NCBI RefSeq assembly: GCF_019550795.1
Contig: NZ_CP080545.1
Coordinates: 3,878,001-3,942,000 of the forward strand
Direction of reading: 5' to 3'
DNA length: 64,000 bases
DNA from: Paenibacillus sp. sptzw28
Lineage (GTDB): Bacteria > Bacillota > Bacilli > Paenibacillales > Paenibacillaceae
Positions 18,240-28,601 of this stretch are shown piece by piece. How positions within the stretch are numbered: the first letter of the stretch is position 1; the number at the start of each line of letters is the position of its first letter. Position numbers and translations under genes: made by a program. The notes beneath the pieces are model-generated. The model was given only the letters and a program-made list of their open reading frames with translations. It did no database searches and was not told the DNA's origin.

Positions 18240-19136
18240 CTATGTGTTAGGCTGTGATCCGTCGGAAGGCTCCAGCTGCATTTTCCTTGTGCCGATTTTA
18301 TTGCCGTCGTCAATTAAGACCCCATCAACCGTCACTTCAACCAGATTGGCGTGGGCGATATTGATGTAAACAGCCCCTTCTACATCAACAGTTGCCGTTT
18401 CATTGTCTTTGAGAGTTTGGGATAGAAGGATTTTCCCTCTGCTGCTGTTTTGGTTTACCCCTACCCAAGAGTTTCCACCGGTCACTTTAAACTCGATTTT
18501 GTGTGTACCCGTAGGCGATACCTTATAATAATCCGTCCGCCCGGATGTACGCTCCAGCGTAAGCGTCGTTTGAACGGCCGCCGGGGGCGTCGGATCCACA
18601 GGAGCAGGAGCTACCTTGTCGGTCTCTTGATTTGAGCCTGTGCCGTTCGAGCTTGTAGGCGGGGTATCGCCATTTCCGGTTTGCGGCGCCTGTGTCTGAT
18701 CCGTCATCTTCGTTTGATTAGCCGAATCCACATTACTACCGCCGGGCCTATTGATGGCATACACATATACGATTACGACGATCAACAACAGAAAGGACCA
18801 CATGAGCGCACGGAAACCCCAACGGCTCCAGGCATCGGATGAGGACCTGGACTGGGTTCGGCGCGGCCGTTGTACGGGTTCGGCAACCTGTTCCGGCACA
18901 GGCGAGGGTATTTCCTTCTGGTATAAACGAAGCACTTCTTCCGCATCCAGACCTACCGATTCCGAATAGTTTTTAACAAACGCGCGCACGTAAAAGGATC
19001 CCGGAAGAACTTTGTAGTTGCCTTCTTCAATGGCCTCCAAATAACGCTTTCGAATTTTGGTTAATTCTTGAATGTCATCTAGTGACAGGCCGCGCTGTTC
19101 ACGCGCTTTCCGGAGTAATGCGCCTAAATCCGACAT
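18240..19136 (-). CDS. rodZ: RodZ-like helix-turn-helix membrane protein (YmfM)
   Basis: A 298-aa RodZ/YmfM-like protein. An XRE-type helix-turn-helix domain (MSDLGALLRKAREQRGLSLD onward) covers residues 1-72. One membrane segment is at 108-127, and a low-complexity linker rich in T, Q, N and P covers about 130-195. A DUF4115 beta domain ends the protein at about 195-290. RodZ links the MreB cytoskeleton to the cell wall machinery. The ATG at 19136 has GGGAGGTG five nt upstream; longer frames at 19235 lack this. It is the last gene of the ymfK-rodZ unit. Confidence 0.92.
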   Translation of the reverse strand: MSDLGALLRKAREQRGLSLDDIQELTKIRKRYLEAIEEGNYKVLPGSFYVRAFVKNYSESVGLDAEEVLRLYQKEIPSPVPEQVAEPVQRPRRTQSRSSSDAWSRWGFRALMWSFLLLIVVIVYVYAINRPGGSNVDSANQTKMTDQTQAPQTGNGDTPPTSSNGTGSNQETDKVAPAPVDPTPPAAVQTTLTLERTSGRTDYYKVSPTGTHKIEFKVTGGNSWVGVNQNSSRGKILLSQTLKDNETATVDVEGAVYINIAHANLVEVTVDGVLIDDGNKIGTRKMQLEPSDGSQPNT

Positions 19137-19164
19137 GACCACACCTCCCGTTCGTTCATCTTCA

Positions 19165-19929
19165 TCAAAATTCATTGAACCCCGTTGTAAAGGATTCGTA
19201 CGTGATTTCTTCGTCCGGCGTGTTGCGTAATTCAATAATATAATCGAAATTATTGTATTCGTATGAGGACTCTTTAATAAAAATATCAGGATGCTCGATC
19301 ACCTTTGTGGAAGGAGATGCCATAATTTCCTGCAAAAGAGTATAATGCTTCTCATTGGAACGGATTGTGCTCACAATGCCGTCAATAATAAAAATGTTGT
19401 TCGGATTCATCTCTTCCTCGGAAAGCTGGCTTCGCACTGTCTGACGCAAAAGCGTCGACGATACAAACGTCCACCGTTTGTTCGAGCATACGCTTCCCGC
19501 AATAATCGACTCGGTTTTGCCAACACGGGGCATCCCCCTGAGTCCAATTACCTGATTGCCTTCTCGCTTGAAAACCTCGCCAAGGAAGTCAACAAGTAAA
19601 CCAAGCTCATCACGAGTAAATCGAAACGTCTTGCGGTCATCGGAGTCGCGCTCGATATATCTGCCGTGCCGAACCGCAAGTATATCCACAAGCTTAGGTT
19701 CGCGGAGCTTCAAAACCGTGATATTCTCAACCTTCTGCAGCATTTTCCCAAGAATTTCGATCTTCTCGTCGTCATTCGTTTGCAGCAGCATGCCTCGTGT
19801 ACGGTTCTCAACGCCATTGATGGTTACGATGTTTACTTCCAGCATTCCGAGCAGAGACGCGATATCGCCGAGCAGGCCCGGCCGGTTTTTATGTATCTTA
19901 TACTCCATATACCACTGTTTGATTTCCAT
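19165..19929 (-). CDS. ymfK: DUF3388 protein YmfK (ACT-like domain plus P-loop-like motif)
   Basis: A 254-aa protein of the Bacillales DUF3388 family, function unknown. The N-terminus (about 6-80) resembles an ACT-type regulatory domain (RPGLLGDIASLLGMLEVNIVTI). A P-loop-like GLRGMPRVGKTES lies at 129-141, suggesting nucleotide binding. The ATG at 19929 has GAGGTG four nt upstream. A good SigA promoter lies at 19982..20010. It is followed closely by rodZ. Confidence 0.88.
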   Translation of the reverse strand: MEIKQWYMEYKIHKNRPGLLGDIASLLGMLEVNIVTINGVENRTRGMLLQTNDDEKIEILGKMLQKVENITVLKLREPKLVDILAVRHGRYIERDSDDRKTFRFTRDELGLLVDFLGEVFKREGNQVIGLRGMPRVGKTESIIAGSVCSNKRWTFVSSTLLRQTVRSQLSEEEMNPNNIFIIDGIVSTIRSNEKHYTLLQEIMASPSTKVIEHPDIFIKESSYEYNNFDYIIELRNTPDEEITYESFTTGFNEF

Positions 19930-19981
19930 GAGACACCTCGTTTGTGGAAATGAAGAGCTTGTACGCTGTACCCGAAAGATT

Positions 19982-20010
19982 ATTCTACAATATTCGTCAT
20001 AATCCTGCAA
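19982..20010 (-). promoter_or_regulatory. SigA promoter of ymfK-rodZ
   Basis: Minus-strand TTGCAG and TAGAAT with an exact 17-nt spacer, between the ymfJ terminator and ymfK. Predicted leader about 45 nt. Confidence 0.65.
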
Positions 20011-20031
20011 GGTCTGTTGAAAACATTGCAG

Positions 20032-20057
20032 AAAAGCCCCCTTGAGGGAGGCTTTTT
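20032..20057 (-). terminator. Rho-independent terminator after ymfJ
   Basis: Minus-strand AAAAGCCTCCC-tcaa-GGGGGCTTTT hairpin (one mismatch) with T residues in the arm. It lies about 105 nt past the ymfJ stop. Confidence 0.75.
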
Positions 20058-20161
20058 GCCACATATCATCAAAAGTATAAAATTTTGCTGAATACTTTCT
20101 GATATGTCCAAAGGAAGAAACTTGCTCTACAGCCTGTGCGGCTCAGCGGTTCTTCACAAGC

Positions 20162-20413
20162 TTACGATTTTTGAACAAGCTTGACCATGAGCCTGGCAAT
20201 TGTTTTCTGTTCGTCTTCGTTGCCAACATCCCAAAGCTCTTTTAACGCGCGCTCCTGATCGTTCTTGGGATCAACTTTCGCATCGAGGAATGAACCGATT
20301 TCGAATGCAAGCTTCGCAATCGAATCTTCGCTTAAGCCGATTTCCTTGCCGTGCTCCACCCGATCGGCCAGAAACTGTTTCCATGTGTCAAAATTGGAAA
20401 GGACGGTTGTCAT
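20162..20413 (-). CDS. ymfJ: DUF3243 protein YmfJ
   Basis: An 83-aa member of the Bacillales DUF3243 family. It is predicted all-helical and acidic, with a DTWKQFLADRV start and an EQKTIARLMVKLV end. Function unknown. Location between ymfI and ymfK is the same as in B. subtilis. The start ATG is preceded by AAAGGAGG. A hairpin at 20480..20508 separates it from ymfI. Confidence 0.9.
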   Translation of the reverse strand: MTTVLSNFDTWKQFLADRVEHGKEIGLSEDSIAKLAFEIGSFLDAKVDPKNDQERALKELWDVGNEDEQKTIARLMVKLVQKS

Positions 20414-20479
20414 TGTGCTTGCGCCTCCTTTGCGTGTGTTGGCCGTTGTCCGGCAACATAACGTATTTTGCTCGCAAAG

Positions 20480-20508
20480 GGCTTATCTTATTCGACGAGT
20501 AATAAGCC
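20480..20508 (-). terminator. Possible terminator after ymfI
   Basis: Minus-strand GGCTTAT/ATAAGCC stem with further inner pairing, but only a short T-run (CCCTTTG). Moderate to weak. Confidence 0.4.
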
Positions 20509-20524
20509 GGAAATGTTTCACTGC

Positions 20525-21274
20525 TCAGGTTAGCCATCCACCGTTTGGACTTATGATTTGCCCTGTAATGTAAGCTGACTCCGGCAGCGCGAGGAAATAA
20601 ACAAGCGAGGCGATTTCATCGGGTTGGGCGAACCGTCCTACCGGTATTTCGGATTCAAGCGCTGTCTTCTCTTGAGCGTTCAAATTATCGAGCATGACCG
20701 TATCTACCGCCCCGGGGGCTACTGCATTCACCGTTACGCCGGAAGGCGCAAGCTCCTTGGCGAGCGCCTTTGTGAAAGCATTCATACCGCCTTTGGTTGT
20801 AGAATAGAGCACCTCGCAGGATGCGCCGGACATTCCCCAGATCGAGGATACGTTGATAATACGACCAAACCGCTGAGAGATCATTGTAGGCATGAATATC
20901 TGAGTGCATAAGAACATGCCCTTTAAATTAACCGCCATCACATCGTCCCATATTTCCTCGCTCACATCGCAGAGCATACCGTTATGGGCGATACCCGCAT
21001 TGTTGACGAGAATATCCGGCACCGAATCACGGAACGCCAGCTTCTCGCGCATTCTCAGAAGCTGATCCTTCGAACGCAAATCGGCCGCTACGGTCATCAC
21101 ATTTGCGGCGCCAAGCCGCATACATTCGCGCGCCGTCTCGTTGGCGGCCTCATGCGCTTCGTTATAATGAATGACGACATTCATGCTCTCCGCAGCGAAG
21201 CGGCGTGCAATTGCCGCTCCAATACCGCGGCTTCCCCCGGTCACAAGCACCGTCATTTCGTTTAATGTTTTCAA
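20525..21274 (-). CDS. ymfI: EF-P 5-aminopentanone reductase-like short-chain dehydrogenase YmfI
   Basis: A 249-aa short-chain dehydrogenase/reductase. The NAD(P) motif TGGSRGIG is at 12-19, followed by NNAG and the catalytic S/Y/K series (NVSSIWG ... YSTTK). In B. subtilis YmfI reduces the 5-aminopentanone group on elongation factor P. The proposed start is a TTG at 21274 that overlaps the ymfH stop in TTGA and has AAGGA six nt upstream; the ATG at 21256 lacks this. No efp gene is in the window. Confidence 0.9.
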   Translation of the reverse strand: MKTLNEMTVLVTGGSRGIGAAIARRFAAESMNVVIHYNEAHEAANETARECMRLGAANVMTVAADLRSKDQLLRMREKLAFRDSVPDILVNNAGIAHNGMLCDVSEEIWDDVMAVNLKGMFLCTQIFMPTMISQRFGRIINVSSIWGMSGASCEVLYSTTKGGMNAFTKALAKELAPSGVTVNAVAPGAVDTVMLDNLNAQEKTALESEIPVGRFAQPDEIASLVYFLALPESAYITGQIISPNGGWLT

Positions 21275-22557
21275 CCCGGATCCTTCGATACAATCGAAAC
21301 CGCCATCCGGTTCCAATCGAAATGGCTGCGCAGCCGCTCGTTCGCTTCTTGAAGCGTGATGCTTTCGTAGACCGGCAGAAGCTTAAACAAATCGGCTCCC
21401 CGAAAACGGTAGCGCGTGAATTCGCCGGCAATGGCCTCGGGGGAATTGAGCATCCGAAGGTAACTGCCGATTTTTTTACGCCTTGTTCGCTCAAACGACT
21501 GCTCGTTCAGCCCGCTTGTCCGGGCCGCTTCGATTGCTTCGCGCAATCTGGCAAGCAGTTCGTCGGGATCCCGTGTTTCGCCGCCTATGACCGAGAAAGC
21601 ATAGTCTTCGCTGCTGTTATATTCATGCCCGAATGAATCGGAGATCAAATTATCGTCATACAGCGCGTTATAAATCGGAGAGCTTGAACCAAGGAGAGCA
21701 TCCAGCATCAGCTTTGTGGCCAGTTCGGTGCGAAGAAGCTCGGCCGCTTCGAGAGGGGTCCGGTGCTCCTTGAAACCGATCATGCATTTGGGCAGGGATA
21801 CGGGAAGTACGGCCGTCTTGCGCTTCGTTTTAACAGCTGCCGGCTCTTCACCGAAGAAACGGTTGATCGGTCCCTGGGGCTCGAATGATTTCTTCGCTTG
21901 ATTGCTTCGCACAAGATCGATCACCTCGTCCGGCCGCACACCGCCCACAATAAAGAGAAACATATTGGATGGGTGATAGAACGTTTCGTAACAGCGGTAA
22001 AGCGTCTCCTTGTCGATCTTCCGGATTGATTCCGCGGTACCGGCGATATCGATGTGTACGGGATGGGCATTATAGAGAGCATCAATCAGCCCAAAATAAA
22101 CCCGCCAATCAGCATTATCGCGGTACATGTTGATCTCCTGCTCGATTATTCCCTTCTCTTTCTCCACGTTTTCATCCGTAAAGTAAGGATTCTGGACAAA
22201 ATCAAGCAGAGTTTCAAGATTCGCTTCAATTTGTTCGGTTGCAGAGAATAGGTATACCGTGCGGTCAAAGCTGGTATATGCATTGGCCGAAGCGCCCTGG
22301 GATGCGAAGGTTGCGAAAATGTCGCCGGCCGGTTCCTCGAACATTTTATGTTCAAGGAAATGAGCAATGCCGTCGGGGACTGACACCGGCTCCTGGTCAC
22401 CAACGGCAAACCGGTTGTCGATGGAGCCATAACGGGTTGAGAATGTGGCGTATGTCTTGCTGAACCCCTCTTTAGGAAGGATCACGACCTCCAGACCGTT
22501 TGGCAGCACTTCCCTGTAAATCGTCTCTTGTACCCCCGGATAAGCTAACGTCTCCAT
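21271..22557 (-). CDS. ymfH: M16-family zinc peptidase YmfH (catalytic-type subunit)
   Basis: A 428-aa M16 (pitrilysin-type) protein. The inverted zinc motif HFLEH is intact (H66, E69, H70), and the distal Glu is likely E139 in GIIEQEI. It forms a pair with YmfF, which lacks the motif, as in other two-chain M16B peptidases. Natural substrate not known; the B. subtilis locus has been linked to peptide processing. The gene follows ymfF by 4 nt and overlaps ymfI. Confidence 0.9.
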   Translation of the reverse strand: METLAYPGVQETIYREVLPNGLEVVILPKEGFSKTYATFSTRYGSIDNRFAVGDQEPVSVPDGIAHFLEHKMFEEPAGDIFATFASQGASANAYTSFDRTVYLFSATEQIEANLETLLDFVQNPYFTDENVEKEKGIIEQEINMYRDNADWRVYFGLIDALYNAHPVHIDIAGTAESIRKIDKETLYRCYETFYHPSNMFLFIVGGVRPDEVIDLVRSNQAKKSFEPQGPINRFFGEEPAAVKTKRKTAVLPVSLPKCMIGFKEHRTPLEAAELLRTELATKLMLDALLGSSSPIYNALYDDNLISDSFGHEYNSSEDYAFSVIGGETRDPDELLARLREAIEAARTSGLNEQSFERTRRKKIGSYLRMLNSPEAIAGEFTRYRFRGADLFKLLPVYESITLQEANERLRSHFDWNRMAVSIVSKDPG

Positions 22558-22561
22558 ATGC

Positions 22562-23842
22562 TTACCCCTCCTTCCCGTCGCGCAGGAAATAAATCGTATC
22601 CAGCTCTGTTTTGCGCGCTACCGCGGCGATTTGTTCCGCAGTCACTGCCTTCACCTGCGCAAGCAGTTCATCCGTCGATCGTTCGCGCCCTGACAATACC
22701 GCATTGAAATCGAACCCGATCATTTCATTGGCAGAATCCTGCAGCTCCCGCAGATGATTGGCTATCATCGCTTTGGTCTGGTTCATCTCCAAATCGCTGT
22801 AAGAACCGGTTCGCATTCCTTCAAGCTGCTTTTCGATAATTTCCGTAGCACGCTCGAAATTAGCAATCTCAATACCGGATTGTATCGTGCAAATACCTTT
22901 ATGGCCGTCCAGCCTCGATGCGGCATAATAAGCCAGACTCGCTTTTTCCCTGACATTCAAGAACAGCTTCGAGTGCGGGTACCCGCCCAGAATGCCGTTA
23001 TACATAAGTGCAGCCGGATAATCGTCATCCGCATAAGATGTATGCACGCGTAAGCCCATATTGAGCTTTCCCTGACTTACATCCATTCGTTCAATCACGT
23101 TACGGACCTTGTCGACCGCTCTTGCGGACGCCGGTCTGCCATATGAAGCAGGCTGGCCCTTGTCGAGCTGAAAGGCTTCCGATACAAGCGACTTCACTTC
23201 TTCAAGCGACGTGTCGCCTACTACATATAAATCCAATGCCGCTTCCGACAACCATCTGTGATACATCGCCGTTAGCGATGCTGGCGTGATGGCATCGATA
23301 TCTTCCAGCTTACCAAGCGGGTGGAGTCTGTACGGTTCGTCATGACACATTTCTTCCAGGCATCGTTCGGCGGCATAGCGGATTTTATCATTAATTATAG
23401 ATTCCAATCGCTTGCGTAAAGTCACTTTCTCAGCATCGACGTATTTGCCGCGAAGTTGTCCGTTCTCCGCAGCCGGATCGGTCAACACTTCCCCGAGAAG
23501 CTTCAAGGACGAGGCCAGCAAAGGCTGATTCGAAGAAACGAACCGGTCGTTAATGACATCCATCCGGAACTGAACGATCTGGGAGTCTCCCCGCTTGTAC
23601 ACATCGAATCCGAACCCCGCTCCATATAAATCGTCGAGCCGTTCGCGGAAAGCAATCGTTTCCGGAGTTGAAGCGGTCCCGCGTCTTAATACGAAAGGAA
23701 TTAAGGCTACTGGCGTAACCGTCTCTTCGGTTAGCGGCAAGCCGGCATACAGCGAAATGGAAAACGTCTTAAAGCGTTTGGTAGGTAAAACATGCAGCCT
23801 GATACGGTTATGCTGTCCTCGTTCAAATGCAGATTTGGTCAC
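22562..23842 (-). CDS. ymfF: M16-family peptidase-like YmfF (non-catalytic partner)
   Basis: A 426-aa M16-like protein. At the place where the zinc motif should be (about residue 48, ALIPFVLRRGT) no HxxEH is present, so it is most likely the structural partner of YmfH. The usual two M16 half-domains are recognisable. The start is GTG with AAGGGG nine nt upstream. First gene of the ymfF-ymfH-ymfI unit. Confidence 0.9.
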   Translation of the reverse strand: MTKSAFERGQHNRIRLHVLPTKRFKTFSISLYAGLPLTEETVTPVALIPFVLRRGTASTPETIAFRERLDDLYGAGFGFDVYKRGDSQIVQFRMDVINDRFVSSNQPLLASSLKLLGEVLTDPAAENGQLRGKYVDAEKVTLRKRLESIINDKIRYAAERCLEEMCHDEPYRLHPLGKLEDIDAITPASLTAMYHRWLSEAALDLYVVGDTSLEEVKSLVSEAFQLDKGQPASYGRPASARAVDKVRNVIERMDVSQGKLNMGLRVHTSYADDDYPAALMYNGILGGYPHSKLFLNVREKASLAYYAASRLDGHKGICTIQSGIEIANFERATEIIEKQLEGMRTGSYSDLEMNQTKAMIANHLRELQDSANEMIGFDFNAVLSGRERSTDELLAQVKAVTAEQIAAVARKTELDTIYFLRDGKEG

Positions 23843-23938
23843 GCTCGGCGTCCCCTTCCGCTTCAGTTTTCACATCTCTTTGGAGTAAATCTATTCCAAT
23901 TTCCATCTGTCTATTCCATTCTACCCGATCGGAAATGG

Positions 23939-23973
23939 AAGAAGCAACCCACATCGTCGGCGGGCTGCTTCTT
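23939..23973 (-). terminator. Terminator after sleB
   Basis: Minus-strand AAGAAGCA/TGCTTCTT stem extended by CCC/GGG, loop about 11 nt, then CCATTTCC. Lies just past the sleB stop. Confidence 0.7.
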
Positions 23974-23981
23974 GGGTGCGG

Positions 23982-24740
23982 CTACATACAAAAAATATGT
24001 TTTCCGATGGTTTTAACCTGAGGACGGGACCAAATCCATTTGGACGTGGCTGTTACAGGATTGAAATAATAGATGCAGCCTCCGGTGGGATCCCAGCCGT
24101 TAATAGCATCTTCCACCGCTTTCTTTGCGTTCTTGTTGGGTGTGAGCCAAATTTGACCGTCGGCAACTGCCGTGAATGCTCCCGGCTGAAAAATGACTCC
24201 CGATATCGAATGGGGAAAGCTGGGTGAACTTAGACGGTTTAAGATTACGGCTGCTACAGCTACCTGCCCGACATACGGCTCGCCTCGAGCCTCTCCGTAA
24301 ACGGCATTCGCCATCAGCTTCAAATCGTTAGCGGATAAGCCGAGTCTGGTTGATTTCGTGACATTGCCGGCGCGCGCCTCCGTCTTGCTTCCCCCCGGTA
24401 CGTCCGCAGCCGTTGGTTTCCAGTTTTTCGTAGCTTCCCAAAGCTTCACCTTTGTTTTCCCGGCCACAATACCGTCTGATTTTAGACCGAATTTCCACTG
24501 AAACCATGTGACGGCCTTGCGGGTAGACCAACCGAAATCGCCGTCAATTTCTCCGTCGAAGTAACCCAAGTACTTGAGCCGACCCTGCAGTTCAACGACG
24601 TCTTTTCCCGAAGAACCTACTTTTAATGTTGCGCGACTAAAGGTTTCGGCCGTTTTTTCGCTGTCTGCATGCTTAAGCGTAAACGCGCCGAACAATAGAA
24701 GGACGATGACGATGGTCACCGTAATTAAACGATTTCTCAT
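23982..24740 (-). CDS. sleB: Spore cortex-lytic enzyme SleB
   Basis: A 252-aa exported lytic transglycosylase that degrades cortex peptidoglycan during germination. A signal/membrane segment lies at about 5-22, a peptidoglycan-binding domain (VVELQGRLKYLGYFDG) at about 40-100, and the hydrolase_2 domain at about 130-252. The catalytic Glu is likely in ANAVYGEARGE. The ATG at 24740 opens directly into the signal segment; an ATG at 24782 only adds a charged extension. A SigG-type promoter lies at 24797..24827, matching forespore expression known for sleB. No ypeB is adjacent. Confidence 0.93.
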   Translation of the reverse strand: MRNRLITVTIVIVLLLFGAFTLKHADSEKTAETFSRATLKVGSSGKDVVELQGRLKYLGYFDGEIDGDFGWSTRKAVTWFQWKFGLKSDGIVAGKTKVKLWEATKNWKPTAADVPGGSKTEARAGNVTKSTRLGLSANDLKLMANAVYGEARGEPYVGQVAVAAVILNRLSSPSFPHSISGVIFQPGAFTAVADGQIWLTPNKNAKKAVEDAINGWDPTGGCIYYFNPVTATSKWIWSRPQVKTIGKHIFCM

Positions 24741-24796
24741 CCTGGAATCTGCCTTTCTCTTGCAAGTGGATTCGCAAAGCAAGCTGAGCTTATTCC

Positions 24797-24827
24797 TAGT
24801 ATGAGAAAACCGGTTCCCTTCTATGCA
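24797..24827 (-). promoter_or_regulatory. SigG-type promoter of sleB
   Basis: Minus-strand TGCATA (24822-24827) and CATACTA (24797-24803) with an 18-nt spacer. The -10 is a perfect match to the forespore SigG/SigF consensus CATnnTA. It lies about 60 nt upstream of the sleB start and just downstream of the spoIIIE stop. Confidence 0.62.
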
Positions 24828-24837
24828 CGATTATGGC

Positions 24838-27504
24838 TTATGAGCTAATCTTTCCTGCGTCGTACTGATCGAGTGTCATCATTACTTCGCGCGGTTTGCT
24901 GCCTTCATATGGGCCTACGACGTTTCGCGCCTCCATCTGATCGATCAGGCGGGCCGCACGGGTATAGCCGATGCGCATCCGGCGCTGAAGCAGCGACACG
25001 GACGCTTGCTTTGCTTCTATCACTATCCTGACAGCTTGATCATAAAGATCATCGAGCATTTCATCGCCTTCCGGGGCGGAATCATCCAGCTCAGGCACCA
25101 GGTCCTCTTTATATTCCGCTTCCGCTTGCCCGCGCGAGAAGGTGACGACCGCTTCCACTTCCTGATCCGATAAGAACGCTCCTTGGACGCGAATAGGCTT
25201 GGACATACCGACAGGGAGGAAAAGCATATCGCCGCGCCCGAGCAGCTTCTCCGCGCCGACCATGTCCAGAATCGTTCTCGAATCGACCTGCGACGATACG
25301 CCGAAGGCAATCCTTGAAGGGATATTCGCTTTAATGACACCGGTAATTACATCGACCGAAGGCCTCTGGGTCGCAATAATTAGATGGATGCCGGCTGCCC
25401 GTGCCATCTGCGCCAGGCGGCAAATCGCATCCTCAACGTCATTGGCCGCGACCATCATGAGGTCGGCAAGCTCGTCTACGATGACGACGATATAAGGAAG
25501 CACTGCTGCCGGATTCGCAGCCATTAATGTGTTATATCCCTCAATATTGCGCGTTCCCGATTTAGAGAACATTTCATAGCGTTTCTCCATCTCAACTACG
25601 ATCTTCTTGAGCGCGAGCGAAGCACGGCGCGGATCAGTGACGACAGGTGCAAGCAAATGCGGGATACCGTTATACACGTTAAGCTCAACCATCTTCGGGT
25701 CAACCATAAGAAACTTGACCTCATCGGGTTTGGCTTTATACAAAATGCTTGTAATGATGCCGTTGATGCACACCGACTTCCCCGATCCGGTAGCCCCTGC
25801 GACAAGCAAATGCGGCATTTTTGCAAGGTTGCCAACAATAGGCTGACCGGAAATGTCACGGCCAAAGGCGATCGACAGCTTCGAAGGCGCATTCAAAAAT
25901 GAAGGCGTCTCCATCACTTCACGCATTGTAACCACGGATACTTCCATATTGGGCACTTCGATACCGATAGCTGATTTGCCGGGTATCGGAGCTTCCATCC
26001 GGATATCCTTGGCAGCTAATGCCAGCGCAATGTCGTCGGTCAGTCCTACAATACGGCTTACCTTAACGCCGGTAGCCGGCTGCACTTCATACCTGGTAAC
26101 GGCCGGGCCGCGTACGACATCAAGAACTTTAGCACGGACCCCAAAGCTCTCAAGCGTAGCCTCCAGCTTACGTCTTGAATCATTCGCATCCGATATATCG
26201 CCTGTTTTAGCGCTTATGCCGGGCTTAGCCAGCAATGACAAAGATGGCATTTGGTAAGGCTTCGGGGCCGGTGGACGTGGTGTGATTGCCGCGTCCGGTT
26301 CCAGCCGCTCAATATCGTTCTCATCCAAAATCAGGCTTGCCGACGAAGGGCTATTTGAGATTGCATTCCCATGGCTGCCGCCCGAATGAACGGCATCACT
26401 CTCTTCATCCGAGTTACTAACCGGTCCTGCCTCTGACATCCAGTCCGGTAAGTCAGTAAGATTGCCTGCATGACCCGATTCTACACCGGACTGCTCATCC
26501 CACGGGAGAGCGTCATCTATTTCGGGATCCAGTGCCGGACTGTTTCCGTTTGCGCGGTAGGATTGCCACTCTACGCCTTCATCCTCTTCATCATCGTGCC
26601 AGTGAGGCAAGCTGCGTGCTTCCCTGTCATGGGACATTTGACGCTCTTCCATCAGCCACTCGCTGTCTTTGGCGGAAGCGGAATCCCCGTCTTGCTCCTG
26701 AACGTCATTGAACCAGGAAAAGAAAAGCGGCTTTCTCTTCGTGCGGGCGGGCCTTGCCGGTTGTTCATATTCTTCTTCTTCATCATCGAAGTCATCGCCC
26801 GGCAATACTGCGCCGTTTCTTCCATTTGGGTCCTTACCAGGTCCTGACGCGGCGAGCGGTGAGGGGCGTTTGACAAAAAACTTCATCCGAAGCAGCGATA
26901 ACAGGCGGCCTCCTCTGTTACGAATATTTCTTGCCAGCTCGACATATGATTTGCCCGTCATCAGCATGATCGAAATCGCAAACATTACGATCATGATAAA
27001 TTTCGCCCCAAAATAGCCGAAAAGCCAATAAAGCAGCGTATATTGAATGGCTCCCGCATAACCGCCGCTGACCGATTTTTCAATAATGATGGTTGGATCG
27101 TTTGAGGTCGAATCAATCAGCCCGCCCCTTACATCGCTGCCAAGCTGAGTTAGAATATACCCCGCGGTTAACCCGCCTGTAGGCTCCGTCTTCTGGTCCA
27201 TTACAGCAATCGAACTCATTAGCGTAAGTGCCAATACGAGCAGCAGTATGCCTGTTTTACGGTTCGACCAACCCGACGGCCACGCCCGCTTGATCATAAC
27301 GACCAGTCCCACATAAACGCCTACGAGCGCAAGAACGAAATAGAATTTGCCGAGTATCAGCCCAAACAGCTTGGACAAGGACCGGCCGACAGTGGCCTCT
27401 CCCGATAATGCGATGACCGATACCGTAATAAGCAAAATACCATACACTTCATATTTAAGACTCGCGCCCAGCGAGCTCTTTTTCTTTCTTCTCCGTTTGG
27501 CCAA
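24838..27504 (-). CDS. spoIIIE: DNA translocase FtsK/SpoIIIE
   Basis: An 888-aa DNA pump that moves the chromosome into the forespore and clears DNA from division septa. Four or so membrane segments fill about 18-185, and an acidic, low-complexity linker covers about 215-430. The motor domain has Walker A GATGSGKS at 570-577 and Walker B YIVVIVDE at about 671-678. The gamma winged-helix domain that reads the orienting sequences is at about 815-880. It is longer than B. subtilis SpoIIIE (787 aa) mainly through the linker. It follows ylzJ-tepA as in Bacillus. Confidence 0.95.
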   Translation of the reverse strand: MAKRRRKKKSSLGASLKYEVYGILLITVSVIALSGEATVGRSLSKLFGLILGKFYFVLALVGVYVGLVVMIKRAWPSGWSNRKTGILLLVLALTLMSSIAVMDQKTEPTGGLTAGYILTQLGSDVRGGLIDSTSNDPTIIIEKSVSGGYAGAIQYTLLYWLFGYFGAKFIMIVMFAISIMLMTGKSYVELARNIRNRGGRLLSLLRMKFFVKRPSPLAASGPGKDPNGRNGAVLPGDDFDDEEEEYEQPARPARTKRKPLFFSWFNDVQEQDGDSASAKDSEWLMEERQMSHDREARSLPHWHDDEEDEGVEWQSYRANGNSPALDPEIDDALPWDEQSGVESGHAGNLTDLPDWMSEAGPVSNSDEESDAVHSGGSHGNAISNSPSSASLILDENDIERLEPDAAITPRPPAPKPYQMPSLSLLAKPGISAKTGDISDANDSRRKLEATLESFGVRAKVLDVVRGPAVTRYEVQPATGVKVSRIVGLTDDIALALAAKDIRMEAPIPGKSAIGIEVPNMEVSVVTMREVMETPSFLNAPSKLSIAFGRDISGQPIVGNLAKMPHLLVAGATGSGKSVCINGIITSILYKAKPDEVKFLMVDPKMVELNVYNGIPHLLAPVVTDPRRASLALKKIVVEMEKRYEMFSKSGTRNIEGYNTLMAANPAAVLPYIVVIVDELADLMMVAANDVEDAICRLAQMARAAGIHLIIATQRPSVDVITGVIKANIPSRIAFGVSSQVDSRTILDMVGAEKLLGRGDMLFLPVGMSKPIRVQGAFLSDQEVEAVVTFSRGQAEAEYKEDLVPELDDSAPEGDEMLDDLYDQAVRIVIEAKQASVSLLQRRMRIGYTRAARLIDQMEARNVVGPYEGSKPREVMMTLDQYDAGKISS

Positions 27505-27636
27505 ATTCAGTCACCTCTGGTTGCCATTATACCACAGGAGCCTGCCCCATGCTGCTACTATTCTCCATTTACGGCACCATTAGCAGCGCGGAAATGCCGG
27601 GCGGTGAAGGCACTTTGTGAATTTAAGCCGACCAAA

Positions 27637-27861
27637 TTATGAGGAATGACCCCCATACGCTACCACTGTACCCGGCGCCAATTCGGGACGCAAATATGCG
27701 TCCAGCGGGCATTCGAGCAGACGGACGATTCTGCCGATACCCGGAGATATCGGCTCAAGCTGCATGCGTACTTGACCAATCGTGAGATCCACATAGGGAC
27801 CGGGTTGCTTACTGAAGCCGTCGAATACGAGCTCCAACGGCATGCTTGTGTATAAGGTCAT
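27637..27861 (-). CDS. ylzJ: YlzJ-like small protein
   Basis: A 74-aa YlzJ-like protein: [16 protein letters not shown] start and a conserved [19 protein letters not shown] core. Function unknown. Its start overlaps the tepA stop by 4 nt (ATGA-type), so it is coupled to tepA; spoIIIE follows. Confidence 0.88.
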   Translation of the reverse strand: MTLYTSMPLELVFDGFSKQPGPYVDLTIGQVRMQLEPISPGIGRIVRLLECPLDAYLRPELAPGTVVAYGGHSS

Positions 27862-28601
27862 TGCCTATAACCTCCCGGCACTGTCTGCTTACGCTCCTCA
27901 ATGAGCCCTTTCAATTCCTGCAGGACCTGACCAATGCCGCCAACTGCGTCGATCAGCCCGTATTTCACCGCATCGACGCCGATTACGGTAGTCCCGATAT
28001 CACGCGTGAGCTCGCCCGTTTTAAACATCAGTTCCCGGAACATGGTTTCGGTAATATTGGAATGCGAAGTCACAAACCGCGTAACTCGCTCCTGCATCTT
28101 ATCCAAGTATTCGAAGGTTTGCGGAACTCCGATAACGAGCCCGTTCAGCCGAATCGGGTGTATAGTCATCGTCGCTGTCTCCGCGATAAAGGATTTGTTG
28201 CCCGCAACTGCGATCGGCACTCCGATTGAATGCCCCCCGCCAAGCACCAGTGTAACGGTCGGCTTGGTCATTGAGGAGATCATTTCGGCGATAGCAAGCC
28301 CTGCTTCAACATCTCCGCCGACCGTATTCAACACAATGATCATACCTTCAATTTTCGGGTTTTGCTCAGCTGCCACAAGCTGGGGAATTATATGCTCGTA
28401 TTTCGTCGTCTTATTTTGCGGCGGAAGGACCAAGTGACCTTCGACTTGACCGATGATCGTCATGCAGAAGATATTGGAATCCACGGACGGCGTCATTGTT
28501 TGGCCCAGTTGTTGAATGGTATCGACTGCTTGATTGGCGAATCTCCGGTCGCCTGAAGGATCTTGCTGTTCCATTTTTACAAATTGATCTTGTTCGAACA
28601 T
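27858..28601 (-). CDS. tepA: Translocation-enhancing protein TepA (ClpP-fold serine protease)
   Basis: A 247-aa ClpP-superfamily protein. The likely nucleophile is S125 in [11 protein letters not shown] and the histidine is H148 in [12 protein letters not shown]. subtilis TepA was linked to protein translocation and, with spore proteins, to germination-time SASP processing. The ATG at 28601 has GGAGGAAATAAAC directly upstream; an ATG at 28706 lacks a Shine-Dalgarno. It is separated from rnjB by a terminator. Confidence 0.9.
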   Translation of the reverse strand: MFEQDQFVKMEQQDPSGDRRFANQAVDTIQQLGQTMTPSVDSNIFCMTIIGQVEGHLVLPPQNKTTKYEHIIPQLVAAEQNPKIEGMIIVLNTVGGDVEAGLAIAEMISSMTKPTVTLVLGGGHSIGVPIAVAGNKSFIAETATMTIHPIRLNGLVIGVPQTFEYLDKMQERVTRFVTSHSNITETMFRELMFKTGELTRDIGTTVIGVDAVKYGLIDAVGGIGQVLQELKGLIEERKQTVPGGYRQ

